Part shown: piece after piece, positions 1 to 13,100 of the stretch
Numbering within the stretch: the first letter of the stretch is position 1
How the letters are laid out: every line of letters starts with the position of its first letter
Origin: Campylorhamphus procurvoides
Lineage: Eukaryota; Chordata; Aves; Passeriformes; Dendrocolaptidae
Direction of reading: 5' to 3'
Assembly: GCA_013396655.1 (NCBI GenBank)
Contig: WBMV01003156.1
Location: 2,313,361 to 2,377,360 of the forward strand
Length of the DNA: 64,000 nt
Translations under genes and position numbers: made by a program
The notes under the pieces: model-generated
What the model saw: the letters and a program-made list of their open reading frames with translations, nothing else
Database searches by the model: none
Told to the model about the DNA's origin: nothing

Positions 1-1013
1 GGGAAAATGGTATCACTAAGCACTTTTTACACTGAATCCGAGCCACATCTTCTGGGAGTGTCTGGGACTACACAAAACATTTGATGTAAAGAAAGGGAAC
101 CAAACATGCTCAAGCAATGGAGACTGTCCCATCAAACTCAATTCATTTAGAATTTACCACTGCAGTACATGCTGCCTTGTATTTTATTTTTCCTGCACAC
201 AACAAAAAACTCCTGTAAAGAACACTTCCAGTATCGATATGAAGGACACATCATTGAGGAATTCCTTAGAAGGGAAATATTGAACCTTTACATTGGTTGT
301 ACACGAACATATATTTGATCTTGCTGAGGACTTATGAAAAGAGGGTTCTAAAGATGAATCTCCATTATTGCCCAGCCAAGAAAGGTTATCCCTCTGAAAA
401 TCACTCTGGAAAAAACATACCACGATGGCAACAGTAGCAAAGAAGTAAAAGTATTTTACTCCTCTTTTCTCTTTCTTTCTCCCTCTAATATGCATAAATG
501 GTTTTATTACTTGCAATGAGCAAACATGAGTAATAAAGCTTACCACAGCCACAAAAACTATTTACATTAAATGCCTTAAGAAGATTGGTTAAGAAAAAAT
601 TGGAAGTGGCATTTCTTTTGATGAGCATTTCTTTTTGGTGAATGTTTCTTTTACTATATTGCCCACTTAAGATAGATCATTATGACTTTCCTTGGTCTTC
701 ATCCTGCTACAGAGATTTTAATACTCATTCCCTATTCTGTAATACTGCTGGTACTAGTATAGGACCCATAATAAGCACACTCCTGGTCTGCTTAGTGTTT
801 TCATAAAGGTCAAAAAAAAGTTTTTTCTGGTAAACTAAAAATTAAGTTAGCACTAAAAATTTTAGTTAATGCTAATTTGGGACTTTTGGTTTTATACTAT
901 ATTAGCCCAACTTATATCTAAAGATCCTAATACAAATGTGGGTTTCTAATTTTCACTCAGGTTTTTTCATCTCCCTGCCTACTTCACTCAGGCTTCCATT
1001 TCAGCCAAATTAC
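1..1013 (-). other. DMD: DMD intron 38 (5' part)
   Basis: AT-rich sequence after the ATG|gtaatt donor of exon 38. I see no exon 39, no recognisable repeat and no conserved element. Small open frames here have no dystrophin similarity. Confidence 0.85.
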
Positions 1014-1136
1014 CATATCTTTATTGAAGTCCTCCTCTTTCAGATTCACTCCCTGCTGAATTTCAACCTCCAGTGGTTCAAGCATTTTTTGCATATCGAA
1101 GTCAAATTGCTCCAATTCCTTCAAAGGAATGAAGGG
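1014..1136 (-). CDS. DMD: DMD exon 38 (123 nt)
   Basis: Exon between a tctcccattttag acceptor and an ATG|gtaatt donor. Its 123 nt (41 codons) equal human exon 38. It encodes [30 protein letters not shown] and [11 protein letters not shown], the end of repeat 13 and start of repeat 14. [11 protein letters not shown] is identical to mammals. The first two residues are PF where mammals have AS. It is the last exon of the gene visible in the window; exon 39 must lie below coordinate 1. Confidence 0.97.
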
Positions 1137-4100
1137 CTAAAATGGGAGAAACAGAAAGATTATTTATTTAAAGCACACACTACTTTTATTAGAAAGAAAA
1201 ATGAAGAGATGTCTGTTCTATCCCCTACTGTTAAAACAATGGTAGATTTTCCATTACATTCAAAAATATCTACACCATGCAACTCAAAATACCCAAAGAC
1301 ACAAGTAAAGATAGGAATTTATATAGAATTTCTATGCATGCAAAAAAATACTTTTACGGTGAGTGGAAACAAATGAAAAGAAATAAAGATAGTCTCCCAT
1401 TCGTGTGCAAGACACAGTACAATTAACCAGTGCAATATAAGAACTATTCATACAGCAAAAAGCCATACCTTAAAATGAAAAAACCTCTACTACAACCACT
1501 TGAGAAAATTTTCATTATAGTCTGGTTCAGTTTTGAGATTACTGCTCTCTCACAAAGAATAGCAAAAGTGCCAGGTGAATTATACAAAACCAAGGATAGA
1601 AAATCTCTGTGTAAGATAGTAATCTAATAATATTTCGTTATATATATTTATATAAACACAACAAAAAAACCAACAAAACTTCAATAAAAGAGCTTTTGTT
1701 TCAAAAACTCTCAAGAAAAATTCAGGACAAAAAAACCTGCCGATTTAACAAAACAGACTCAATTCCTCCAAAAAAATCACAGCATAATTATGGTGCTTTA
1801 GTCTAGGATTCAGTTTTAAATCCTCAAATAAGAGACTTGGCACTTCTTAACAACAATACACCTCCCTTTGTTCATCTGATATGTGAGTGCCTATGAATAG
1901 TTTAATGAACAATAAACAATATATTTACTAAGTGCATTGCAAAGGATCAACAGAAAAAGCTTTCTTTTTCCAAAGCTTCAATTGCAAGAACATGGAAAAT
2001 AATCTCCATAATTCTTGCAGAAAATTTAGAATTAAAGGTAATTAATGCTTCATGATGTTACAGGAACTCTTGGACAAGCACCTGTCTCCCTCCTAAAGAC
2101 ATAAGCACCTTATATTCTAACCAGTTCCCTTTAACTCTTCCCTCCAGTATAATTAGTTATTATTATACGCAAAAAACTTGTAATGAAGATGGTAACAATC
2201 AAAATTAAGCAGCTAAAAGAAGAGACTGGATGTCAACCTAAATCTGTTCTCAGCTGTTACACAATGACCTGGAAGAAACACCTTAATTGTATCTTGTTGA
2301 TTATTTTAATGACAAAGATTTTTCACACTTGCAAACATTAATGGAAACATAATAATGTACAATATTTATACAGAATAATACTTTGTTCAAAAATGTTCGT
2401 CAAGGAGCTCAGAATTACACTCAGCTAGCACTTCAACTAAGGTAGAAATAATAGCAAATTACACAGTAATTTCTTCTCAAATGCTCTGAAGGATATTTTC
2501 TAAAGTACTTAAATCTCATTAAAGACAAACCAACTAATAAAACTGGAACATAAAATTTATCATCTCTGAAAAAGGCTAAAAAGGAAAGGAAAGTGGAAGG
2601 AAAAATACTAAATTGAATTCCTATAATTGAATGAGGTTCAAAGACCACTTGAAAATGCTGTCTCAATTCAGTACATTCCAAACACTTTTGTTAATTCAGG
2701 ACATCACAATTATATACCCCCATTTACTAACTTAGCAGATTATTTCTTATTTTCTTCATTGTTGCCCTGATAACTGTCAGTATCTGAAAAGATATAACTA
2801 ATTTAAAAACAGATGAGAAATTTTTGAAAACATATTATGAGAGCTTTCAATCCCCTTGAATTAATGTTTTAACCTTTCACCAAGTGAATAAATTTTACCT
2901 AAGGATGGAAAAAAAGAAAAGCAACCCACTTAGGAACCATAATATCACTCCATAATAACAACTTTACAGCTCATGAAGCCACAATCAGAACTAAGGAAAG
3001 TGCAATTACCTACATTATACAGGTAGAAAAAACAAGGCACCCAGCAATTTGGTTCTTTATCCAAACGCAAGTCAGCAGAACCATCAAGAATTCAGACAAG
3101 TGTTTGCCTCTCTATCTGATGCAACACTTATTATCAGAGGTATCATTTGTGAATCACATTCTAGCTCTCCATTCCCCAAAGTCCTGGAAAAAGTGTCCGT
3201 AATTCTAACTCACCATTAAAACTGTGTGCTGTAGTAATTTCTCTCAAATAATTTCATAGGACCCTTTCAAAGGCTGCATCAGCCCTGTATTCTTACAACA
3301 TCGTGGAAGGGCAAAGTAAAACTGAGACGGAAATCCAGACTGCAGATAGCAGATGTTCAGAGCAAAACCATCAGACAACACAGTTGTTTGGGCTTTCTGC
3401 CAAGATGTCCTCAGTCTACAGTTTGTACTTGTCTAAGAAGTAAGTGAGATGCACACTGGAATGGCTGAAATATTACTGATGGCCATTAGGGAAAAAGAAG
3501 TTACTTTTATTCAGAGGACATATTAGTTTTCTTGTTTCAGAAATGAAACCTAAATAAACCCAAATATCCACAAAGATGTGTTGGTTAGGCAGGGTACTGA
3601 GCCCTGAACAGACCCCAAACAACTCAGGAAAACCATGTCTCTGCTTACGGTTTTTGCAAAGCTTATTTCCTGCTTTGCCATGGATCCTCTGTGCATTTAT
3701 TTCCAGTGTTATTAGAGTAACCAGCAAAAATACTTTAGATCAGGATCCATGAATTCCCATTTTCCTATATACCACCCTACGTGGCTGCCTGATTTAAAGT
3801 GCTGAATAGCTCTTCACAATAAAGGCAGCAAATATAAAGGAGAAAGTAGGTGGCTTGTGTCCTTCTTCATTCTGATTCAGAAGTCACATTCAGTTGGCTA
3901 AAAAGTACCTAATCCACACTGAACTGAGATTCAACAATCAAACTAGTTGTACAAATGAGTAGCTGAAGTACAATTGATATAATCTCTAGCCACCTATTTC
4001 TATCTCAGACCTTGGTGAATCACAGACTCATAGGAAAAGCCTGAGTGCATTTAATGAAAAATTAGCTCCCAAAACCCGATAACTTTAAGAAGTCAAAGAG

Positions 4101-7100
4101 TCTTACTAATTCTCAGATGTTAATTTTTTGTAAGTTAATGAAGTAATCATTGCTACATTCACATAGTCAGTGAATATTTCTAATTGTGAAACAGTGAAAA
4201 ATGACCTTAATGCCACAACCACCAAATCTTAACACTTAAAAAAATATATACATATATAGTTACAATCAGAATTGTTTTCCTTTGAAAGCTTAGTTTTTGG
4301 GGAAACTGCAGCTCACTATGTAGTTGCAATTGTATGCCTCATATGAACACCATTTTTCAACGCATCTCCTTATGGAAGCAAGTCCTCCTACCTTTCCACT
4401 CTTAATTCTCTGTGATATAGCTGCAAGTCGCTGGTTGAGCTCTGACAGTTTAGGCTCTATTACTTTCCTGCAGTGATCCCCACGGTTTGTCATCAAGTGC
4501 ATCGCCTGGTCACGCACAGAGTCCACCTTTGGATGAATGTCATTCAGCTCAGCCTTTAAGCGCTACAGTCCGTGAGCAAGAGACAGGGCTTGAAGTTAGT
4601 AATAAATGCAAAGAGAGAGAAAGAGAGAGAGAGAGAAAGTGTGCAAAGGAATAGGGAGCAAAATCACAAAGCAAATTCAGATAATTATGCATGAGTGTGT
4701 AAATCCAGTAGAAATACGTTAGACAACATTCCCACTCATGTCCCTCAAATTTACAGGAGGAACGTATCTACATGTCTGTTTTAATAACTCCTAGAAGAAA
4801 TTAATGGTGATCATTATTTCTAGGCAGGTTCTTATCTGCAATAATATTGCAGCATATTTCAGGATACACCAAATTATTCTATGTTCCTAAAGCTAGAAAG
4901 AGCTGCTAATTCATGTATTTTGGAATGGGATGTATTGTTCTTGCTTTCATTACTGTACATGGCCATAGTTCAGGCAGGTAAAAATGATCAGATAAAAAAC
5001 TGGTAATTTTCTCTATAAATCTATAAAAAAAACCCAACCAACCAACCGAAAAAAAAAAAAACAAACAGAGGGAAAAGCCTTTATCCTCTGCAATAGTAGT
5101 CCTTACAGTAGATCCCAGTATGGGCACAGGCAAAAAAAAAAAAAAAAAGAAAGCAAGGCATTTAGGAATCATAGACACAGTGGGCATAAAGAATTACATT
5201 TCATTGTCTGCATGAAATGCTTTTGTGCAATACAAACATACACACCAATATCGGTGTCAAAGATAATTTCATTTTGCATCTGATGGTGGCAAAATCATTC
5301 ATTCAACTACGAAAGCCAGTCCCGTAATCCTGCTGGGATCAATGAGCCATTGATTTATGCTCTGCCTTGGAATTTGTAAAGTTTTGCTTTAGTAAATGGC
5401 ATCATTATGTCAGTGTCAGCAATACAATTCCGATTTTGGCTTGCAAACTGTTCCTCAGATAGTATGTCCTTACCATGGAGTTCAATACAAAGAAGTTTTC
5501 ACACTGATTTCAGAAGGAAAAAAAGATCCATATAGATAATAAAGTTGTTCATAAAGAAGATATTTTAAAGTAGAATTCACATTCACACTGCAAGCTAATT
5601 TTTTACCAGTTGGTCAAATGATGCAATTGGCTAATTAAAACCTTCTGAGCAATACACTACCCATGATGATACAGCTAGTTCACCATACAGTATCCTTGTC
5701 TGTGGTGCTGGTCTGGCATCAATGAAAACAGCGTATAGAATTAAACAATCATATAACAGAAATACCATAGATATTGGAAAAATATCACAGAAAAACAGAA
5801 ATACAATTAAAAATGAAGGATACAGAATGAAAGAAAAAAGGAGTTTTTTTAACCAGAACAAAACTTTGTGTTTAAGGAGTATTTTCCAGCAGACATATGT
5901 TTAATAAGCTGCTGTTCTACTCACCAGGAAGTCCCCAAGACTTATAATAACAATCTGGTTTTATTTCTGCAGGGATTTAACTTTGGTAATACAGAGAAAA
6001 TTTATTAAGTAATCTACAAGCTGCCAGAGGGTAGCTTTATCACAGTAAAAAAAGAACGTTAATCAAATTGTGATACCTTTCAAAATATGCTAGTTTTGAC
6101 ACAGTTCTTTTTAGAATAAAATTAATGCTTTCCAGAAAATCACATTTTTTTACCTTAAGAATTTCCTCTTTTTGCTGGGGTTTTTGTTTATCAGATTCAT
6201 CCAACAGTATTTCAGCACGATACATCCAAGTTGTGACATTAGCTACATTCTGATCAAAAGCCTCCATGTGCTTTTGATATTCCTGTATGTGGAAAAGGTA
6301 AATACTGCATACAAAAAATGTAATCAGAACTGAAATAGCAGCTGTAATTATACCAACTGTGGCAAACATGCACACATTATGACATGATGAAAACTTGTTT
6401 ATTTTACACAGTAACTGCTTGTTCTGTGAAGGCTAGAATGTGTTGTTTGCTTCACTTTATATGTGAAGTGTCTTTAAAAAGACATTCTAGGAGAGAGAGA
6501 GAGAAGATTCCAAGGTGACAGGCAGGAGGATAATAAAATCACAGCAAGACTTGGGTGTCTGCAGTCAGCAAGGCTGCTGAGAGGATCAGGAAGCTGTTAG
6601 ACCTACTGGAGGTGGAGAGAAGTTTCCCAAAAATGAGGTACAGAACTCATTTTGGAAAGACAGTAAGTTGACTGAGACTCAGATGGCAACAAGGATGCAC
6701 TTGCAAAGTCACAATCACGAATGGGAGCTTTGGATTTAAACCCCATATTTAAATTTCATCTAACTTCACTGCTTTGAGGTCTGCTTTGTAAAAAAGGTAT
6801 TCTAGTTGATATTCTGACAAATCTTCAAGTCTTTACTTAATTTAAAAACAGTCTTCTTTGCTGAGCACACTAGAATGTGGCCTATGCAATGTCCCACACA
6901 ATACATGCGCATAACCACACGCCTGAGATCAAAGGTGCTCCAAACATTTCTTCTGGCCCCCAAATGCATGTTCCTTTATTTTACACTGTTCTGAAATTGG
7001 TAAAAAAACATAACTATCTCTCTTAGAACATTTTTTCATGGGTTCTAGTAAATACTGACCATAGAATCCAAAGCAGAGAAGTACAAGAATACATAACCGT

Positions 7101-10100
7101 ATCAATCTATAAACTTATATGCTTCTTACAGTCAGTCCTACATGGAATCTGTGCACCTACAGCATACTGAATGAAATGCTCAAGTTTTCCAGATACTGTC
7201 ACTTGCACATACAGCTGAGGAAACCCTGTAGTGACGCTGCACACCCACAGCAGAAGCATTTGTAATGCAGCCATACAGACTTTAGTGGAGCTCTAACACA
7301 TCAAGCTCTAAAGAGCTATGATAAAGGCTAACACACCCTGAGAATCCCTTTGGTTTCTCTATGTTGAAACTGTATTCCCATGTTCTCAGGAATACAAACA
7401 GCATGCCAGATTTCCCAAGCCATTCTGGCAGCCTAATCGTTAAGATGGTTCTATGTTCAAGGGTTCAAGCTGTCATCTCTTTATGACAGAATGAATTTAA
7501 TGGTACAAAAAAGTTATGTGACTATCAGTAGTTTGAAGCAGCTGGGGCTGAGGCTCCTGAATCTGTACTAAATGTGTATTAGGGATTTTAATTTCTACTA
7601 GGCTTAATCCAGTCCCATTAAGAAATCATCCCCATCTAAACATGTCCTATAAAACTATCCAAAAGAGGATCAAGAAGTTCCAAAAGATGGAATCAGTCCT
7701 TTAGCAGCACATCAGGTGTGCATTCTGAGCAGAGTTTCTGATTTAGTTGCCTCTGAAATTAATCAGATTCACAGGAGACCTATCCTTTGATCAAACCAAC
7801 TTGCAAGTGGAGATTTACTTTCCAGCTGTACTATTCCAAACAGAAATGCTAATGCAGCCAAAAGCAGCTGAAGTTGGCATCAATACCAAGACTCACTCAA
7901 CTTATTGACTGTTTCTTTCACTTGATTCATATTAGTCTTTGTCCTTGGGGCCAAAATTCATTTCATTTATTAGGAAAAAAACCCCAAACTAAAACAGCCT
8001 AAAAACAAGAGAGACAGGAACGGGAACGACTAACCAGATTCCACTCTGCAAGCAATCAGATTCTTAAGACACACACGAAGTACTAAACACCAATCAGAGG
8101 GATGGTCGGTGTACCTGTATATTCAATAAGCACAGTCCAGGGCACCAGAAAAAGCACTGCTATGAGGCTGGGCATGTACAATGGAAACCAACATTTCCTC
8201 TGTGTGAACAAACGCATTTTCCTTACCAGTAACAGATTGAACCATTCCTCAGCACGTGAAGTTACTGCTATCCAGTTGCTGTTCAGCAGGCTGAGTTTAT
8301 CCTCCACTAGACTTTCCTTTCCTTTCAACACCATCTTCAAATTCTCTCCTAAATCACTGATGCTCTTAAGATGGGCCCGGCGTTTCTCAATCTCCTTACG
8401 GGTTGCCTATATGAGCAGAATAAAAAATAAAAGTTCATTCTCCACACTATGAACATGAAATATAAGAACAGGCAGCAAGTTTATCCTAGAACACACAGTC
8501 TTGCTTCCTATAGGAAGGGAAAGCATTCCGTGAAGAGCAGTAAGTACAAAGCAAATTGTTTCTCTTGAGATCTGATAAAACTGCAAATATTCATGTTCTC
8601 ATGAACTTTTTTGGTTACAATTTAATTTTAAAAAGTGTGAGTTATCTCTCATTTAAGTGTTTAAAATATAGTTTCAATACTTAATTATTAAAAATTAATC
8701 CAGGATTTATAATATGTATATAGAAATATTTAAAGTCACTTTTCATGTAATAAAGTTGTATAATTATCAAATAGCAAATAAAGCATACATAATAAATGGG
8801 ACAATAATACAACATCATGATGACATCTTAAGACAGAAAACTCCACTGAAAATAGCCTAATGAAATATTTTATTACTTTAATATTTTTCAATGCAATCTT
8901 TTTCAGAAGAATTCATGTTTTCTCCTGTTAAATGTTTCCTAATTGTAGAAATGCGTATTTTCATTACATTCACTTAGACTACACTCTGAAAACTAAAATA
9001 CTAAAATAAGCTGTTGTCTGTAGCATTTCTAAGCTTGTATGACTAAAATACATAGGAAGCGCTATAAAATCAGATTTAAAGCATCTCGTCCCACCTACAT
9101 TACCTTATAGATCTAACTGATAAGTAAAGTTACATAATTTACTCATTATTAATGTCTTAATAATTGTTGCAAAATGCAAGAAGTCTGTCCAAAGGAGCAA
9201 ATCCCAACGTATCTGGACAACATGTAAAAAAGCAGGAGTTGAATACTAAGTACTGAGAAGACACAGTGCAAAGTACAGCAGTCTTGTTGAATACTCAAGG
9301 AGAGGCCCAAATTCCTCACACTTAATTTCACATACAACCTGTTTTATGAGAGAAATTTATCTGAGATCCTTGGCACCTGATAACAATGATCCAGGCATAT
9401 AAGACCTCTGCTTATAAAATAAAATTCCAGCTAGAAATACTATTCCAAACTGAGTGCAAAGAGGAGTCAGGAGAAAAGTAAGAAGCACTAATCTCCAGAG
9501 ACACTGAGAAACTTCAAAAGTTTCTCAGAAAGACTTTAATGTAGTAATAGAAAAACCACTTCCAAACAAACAGCAATCACAATTCTTCCATCTCAGGATC
9601 AATCCTGTTATTGCAGTAGAACTCCACCTTTATCACCTCCGCACTATCACATCTCTCATGGCCACACATCAGTATAATTTTGTTGATAATGTTTTGTCAA
9701 TGAAAGTGGAATTTTCTTGTTGTAAAGACAGATAGAAATTATTCTTTTTGGTAGAATAAAATCTTAACAGCCTCTCTAATTTACTTGGTGTAATCCATGA
9801 TTAAAGCTCACTTCCTATGCTTAACAGAATTCATGATCTAACTTTGTAATGTTATGTCACAGAAAAGGTCTTAGACTTGCATTTTATTTAAGTATGAGGA
9901 ATTTTCTGCATTCTATCAATTTTCTTAAATATAGAGGATATGTAATTGAGCCAGGACATGATTAATGCAAATTATTAACTGTATACTACATAATTATAGA
10001 ATTTGAAAGGTAAAGTTTCAAATTTCAGCAGGTTTTCTCAGGTTAAAGAAAAACATGCCTTCCTCTACTTCATCTGTTACACAGCAGGTGCAGAGTGTCA

Positions 10101-13100
10101 TAAAAAAAGAGTAACACCAGGAATGCAATGTACCTCTAACTCAGGATGGAAAACTTTGATCAGCTTTATTACTTTTTCTAAACAATTTACTTCCATTCAG
10201 AAAAGAATCCCCCAAGGCACATTTACTATGGGCTGTAGTTTCCCTTGCATTCTGCAGGTATGAAAATGCAGACCAATCTTGGGCTATATAAATAGATATT
10301 AATGACGACCACTAAACAGATGGTTTGAATAATTAAATGTCTATTAAATAAAACAGCTACCCCAAAAAACCCCAGATGTGTAATTCCCTATGTGTAAAAA
10401 GCCAGCATAACAGTGCTTTGACTGATCCCAGGAGTTACTCCTTTCAAAGTAAAGAAATAACGTAAACCAAAGACTTGGTGAACCTCTGGGCAATATGAAT
10501 TTTAACACTCCTAAATAATTGCATGGAAGGGACATGAGCTAAGTATATAACACTTCTCCTCAGCCTCTTAATAAATCATTGTAGCCTTCAACACAACATC
10601 AAAGTGAGAAAGCCATCTTCCTCAATACTTCAAATCTCAGTTATTAAAAGTTCTTACGTATAAAATACTGAACCCACTGAATACAGTTGGAAATAACACA
10701 TAACTTCAATAACACGCTTGTGTTTGGTTTTGCTTTGAGTTTGACATCTCATCATTATATTCCTCAGAATTCTCTTTTTCTTTCCAGTATGACTAGACAG
10801 TGACAGTCTATACATGCTTAACTCACTGCAATATAACAGATAGCAATGGTAAATTTTCTATAAGGAAAACCCCCAAAGTACTACTATTAATTCAACATTA
10901 TATACCATTGTCATAGTACCAGGATTTAACTAAGATTATTTCACTAAAACACAGGGTGCAGCTTTTAAAATATCTTAATTTTTAAAGAACAAGTTCCACA
11001 CAACCTTGCTGATTTAAACTCCTTTCTGGTTGCCATAACATCAAATTGCATTCCAGCTGTGCAGTTTATTTGAAAATATATAAGAAAGATGTAGACTTTC
11101 AATATTAACTAGAGAATCAATAGAATCATCTCTGGAAGTTAAGAATAACACCTTAAAAAAGCCCAAACTCCTAAATCCCAAATCCTACCACAATGGTTGC
11201 AACATGGAGCATTAACAAATACGTGGGGGAAGCACCTGTGGGGGACTGCCAGTCCAGGACTTCGAATCCAGCATTGAAGGAATCCAGCATCATTCATCCA
11301 TAATGAATGGATGCAGCTGTCTGCGACCAAGTAGACACTGTCAGAATTGCTATCTACCTCTTGCTATGGAGCTACTGTTTTTTAAAGTTTTTCTACTGTT
11401 AAGATGTTGTAGTCAGGATAAATACGTATTAGATAGGTAATTATTATTATTTCACTACTTTTGTATGTTCAACTGTTGTGATTGGTTATGGGGAACCCGG
11501 TTACTGCCCCTTGATTGGTTCATGTACCCCTAAAACCTCATTGGCTAGCCGGTGGTGCTATGCGGCACCCCTATATAAGGCTAGTCACCCCCAGTTTCCC
11601 CATATTAGTTGTAAACCCTCCTTTGCTTTTCCTTTCATGCCATGATCCACCCTTAACTCTACCCAAGTTCCAGAATCCTCTGACCGAACCCCATAAGAGT
11701 CCCATGCACCCTAATAAAGTGTTCACTCCTGTTCCTACCCCACACTGGTGTGGACCGTTTCTTTTAACCCCTGGCAGACCGCGACACAAATAGTCGTGAA
11801 ATTCTTCCCAGAAGGATTAAGCAATTTATACATTTTGATTTTGTGTGTTTAACAGGGTGAAACTAGGTAAGATAAATAAAAGAGATAAATGTTAGAAGTT
11901 GAGAAGAAGTTAATTTTCTGACATAAACATGGAATCTTGGGGAAACTGATATATGTAAACAAAAGGTTGAACTAAGCATCATAACACCCAGAAATCAGCT
12001 GAAGCTGTGAAAACTCATCAGCCATGTTGAACAGTTCTAAACCAGATTAAATTCACTCTGCTAATTATCATTATAGTGACGTCATTACATTAACTTTTTT
12101 TTCCTTAGGACTTGTATATTTATCTATAAAACAAAATCTTATTTAAGTGTATATTATCTGCTGTAAGAGAAAGGTTCCATAAATACTTTCAGGAAAAACA
12201 TCTCCACTAAAATGTGTATACAAATTATACACATTATATTAAGGAAATACATACATGTATGATCCTTACATATGCCTCTATCTAGGATCACATCTACTAG
12301 CAGACACAAGAGCTAAGATGGTGGGAAACTCTCTCCATCCAAATTTCCATTCTTAAATGCCTCATTGGAAGAAACCCCTGCACTTCCACTTTTCTTAAGT
12401 ACCAGTTATGGCTATTTGGTGCAGGATACCATAATGGAAATTCTTTGACACAAAACCCTTATTTATGTCACTGAATGAAAGGTTTCCTTTGCTTCTAAAG
12501 GAACTATCATTCTTTTCTCACTTGTCTTTAGGAAAAAAATGCTGGTAATCTGCCTCAATCAAAACTGGATGATCACATCATCATGGAACTGCCAGGATCT
12601 GAACACCTCCAAGAGAAATGGCATCTGGGTTCCTGGCACCTAGCAAATGAAAGTGACATCAGGAGGAGGAGAGGGAGAGAGAGAGAAGACCAGGTGCACT
12701 TCTCTAGTTTATTTCATCAAAACCTCAGAAAGGAGCTGCAGTGTAAAATAGAAGCTGCATTTTTAAAAAAAAAACAGCTTTGGATGGGTTGAAGGCTAGG
12801 GAGAAGCCAGATCATTCTGCAATATGTAAAGGCATAAGAAAAAGCTTTTCTGAGAATTTATAACAGGTTTGCAGTTGCATACAATAGTATTTTACCCACT
12901 TTGCATATGGATCTATAGGATAATAGGATGAATCATGTTAGAATAAATAATTCTATGTGCAGATATTTATACTTTGAGTGGGGTTCACAGTTCTGTCTCT
13001 GACCCCACTGAACTGCGACATATTCTTTATCTTTCAGTTTACTAAAAAATACTTACAGGGGGTTTTGGTACAACTATTTCGGTTTTCTTGATGGTTTTGG

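Larger units (their letters stand above)
4563..6153 (-). other. DMD: DMD intron 36 (1591 bp)
   Basis: Intron with a purine-rich (GA) microsatellite just upstream of exon 37 on the transcript and two A-runs near 5049-5061 and 5132-5148. On the transcript strand these A-runs are T-runs. Nothing else recognisable. Confidence 0.85.
11222..11786 (+). mobile_element. Solo LTR of an avian endogenous retrovirus, antisense to DMD
   Basis: A 565-bp block that differs from its AT-rich surroundings. It contains three CCAAT-type ATTGG motifs (11481, 11514, 11540), a TATATAAG box (about 11573) and an AATAAA signal (11713) in the order and spacing of U3-R-U5. It ends ...GCGACA. The matched CAAATA flanks set the ends. 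The first base is then C in CGTGGGGG, implying the usual terminal TG has become CG by a T-to-C change. No internal gag, pol or env sequence or second LTR is present, so this is a solo LTR left by recombination. It is oriented against dystrophin transcription. Alternative start points within 11338-11410 cannot be excluded, but they lack a matching duplication. Confidence 0.75.

Noticed and set aside
936..1376. 146-codon plus-strand open frame over exon 38
   Set aside because: It is antisense to a well-supported dystrophin exon and extends into AT-rich intron. The translation resembles no family; it is a shadow frame.
11115..11140. Possible CR1 terminus (ATAGAATCATCTCTGGAAGTT)
   Set aside because: It resembles a CR1 3' end for about 20 bases but the match is lost immediately, so it cannot be separated from chance.
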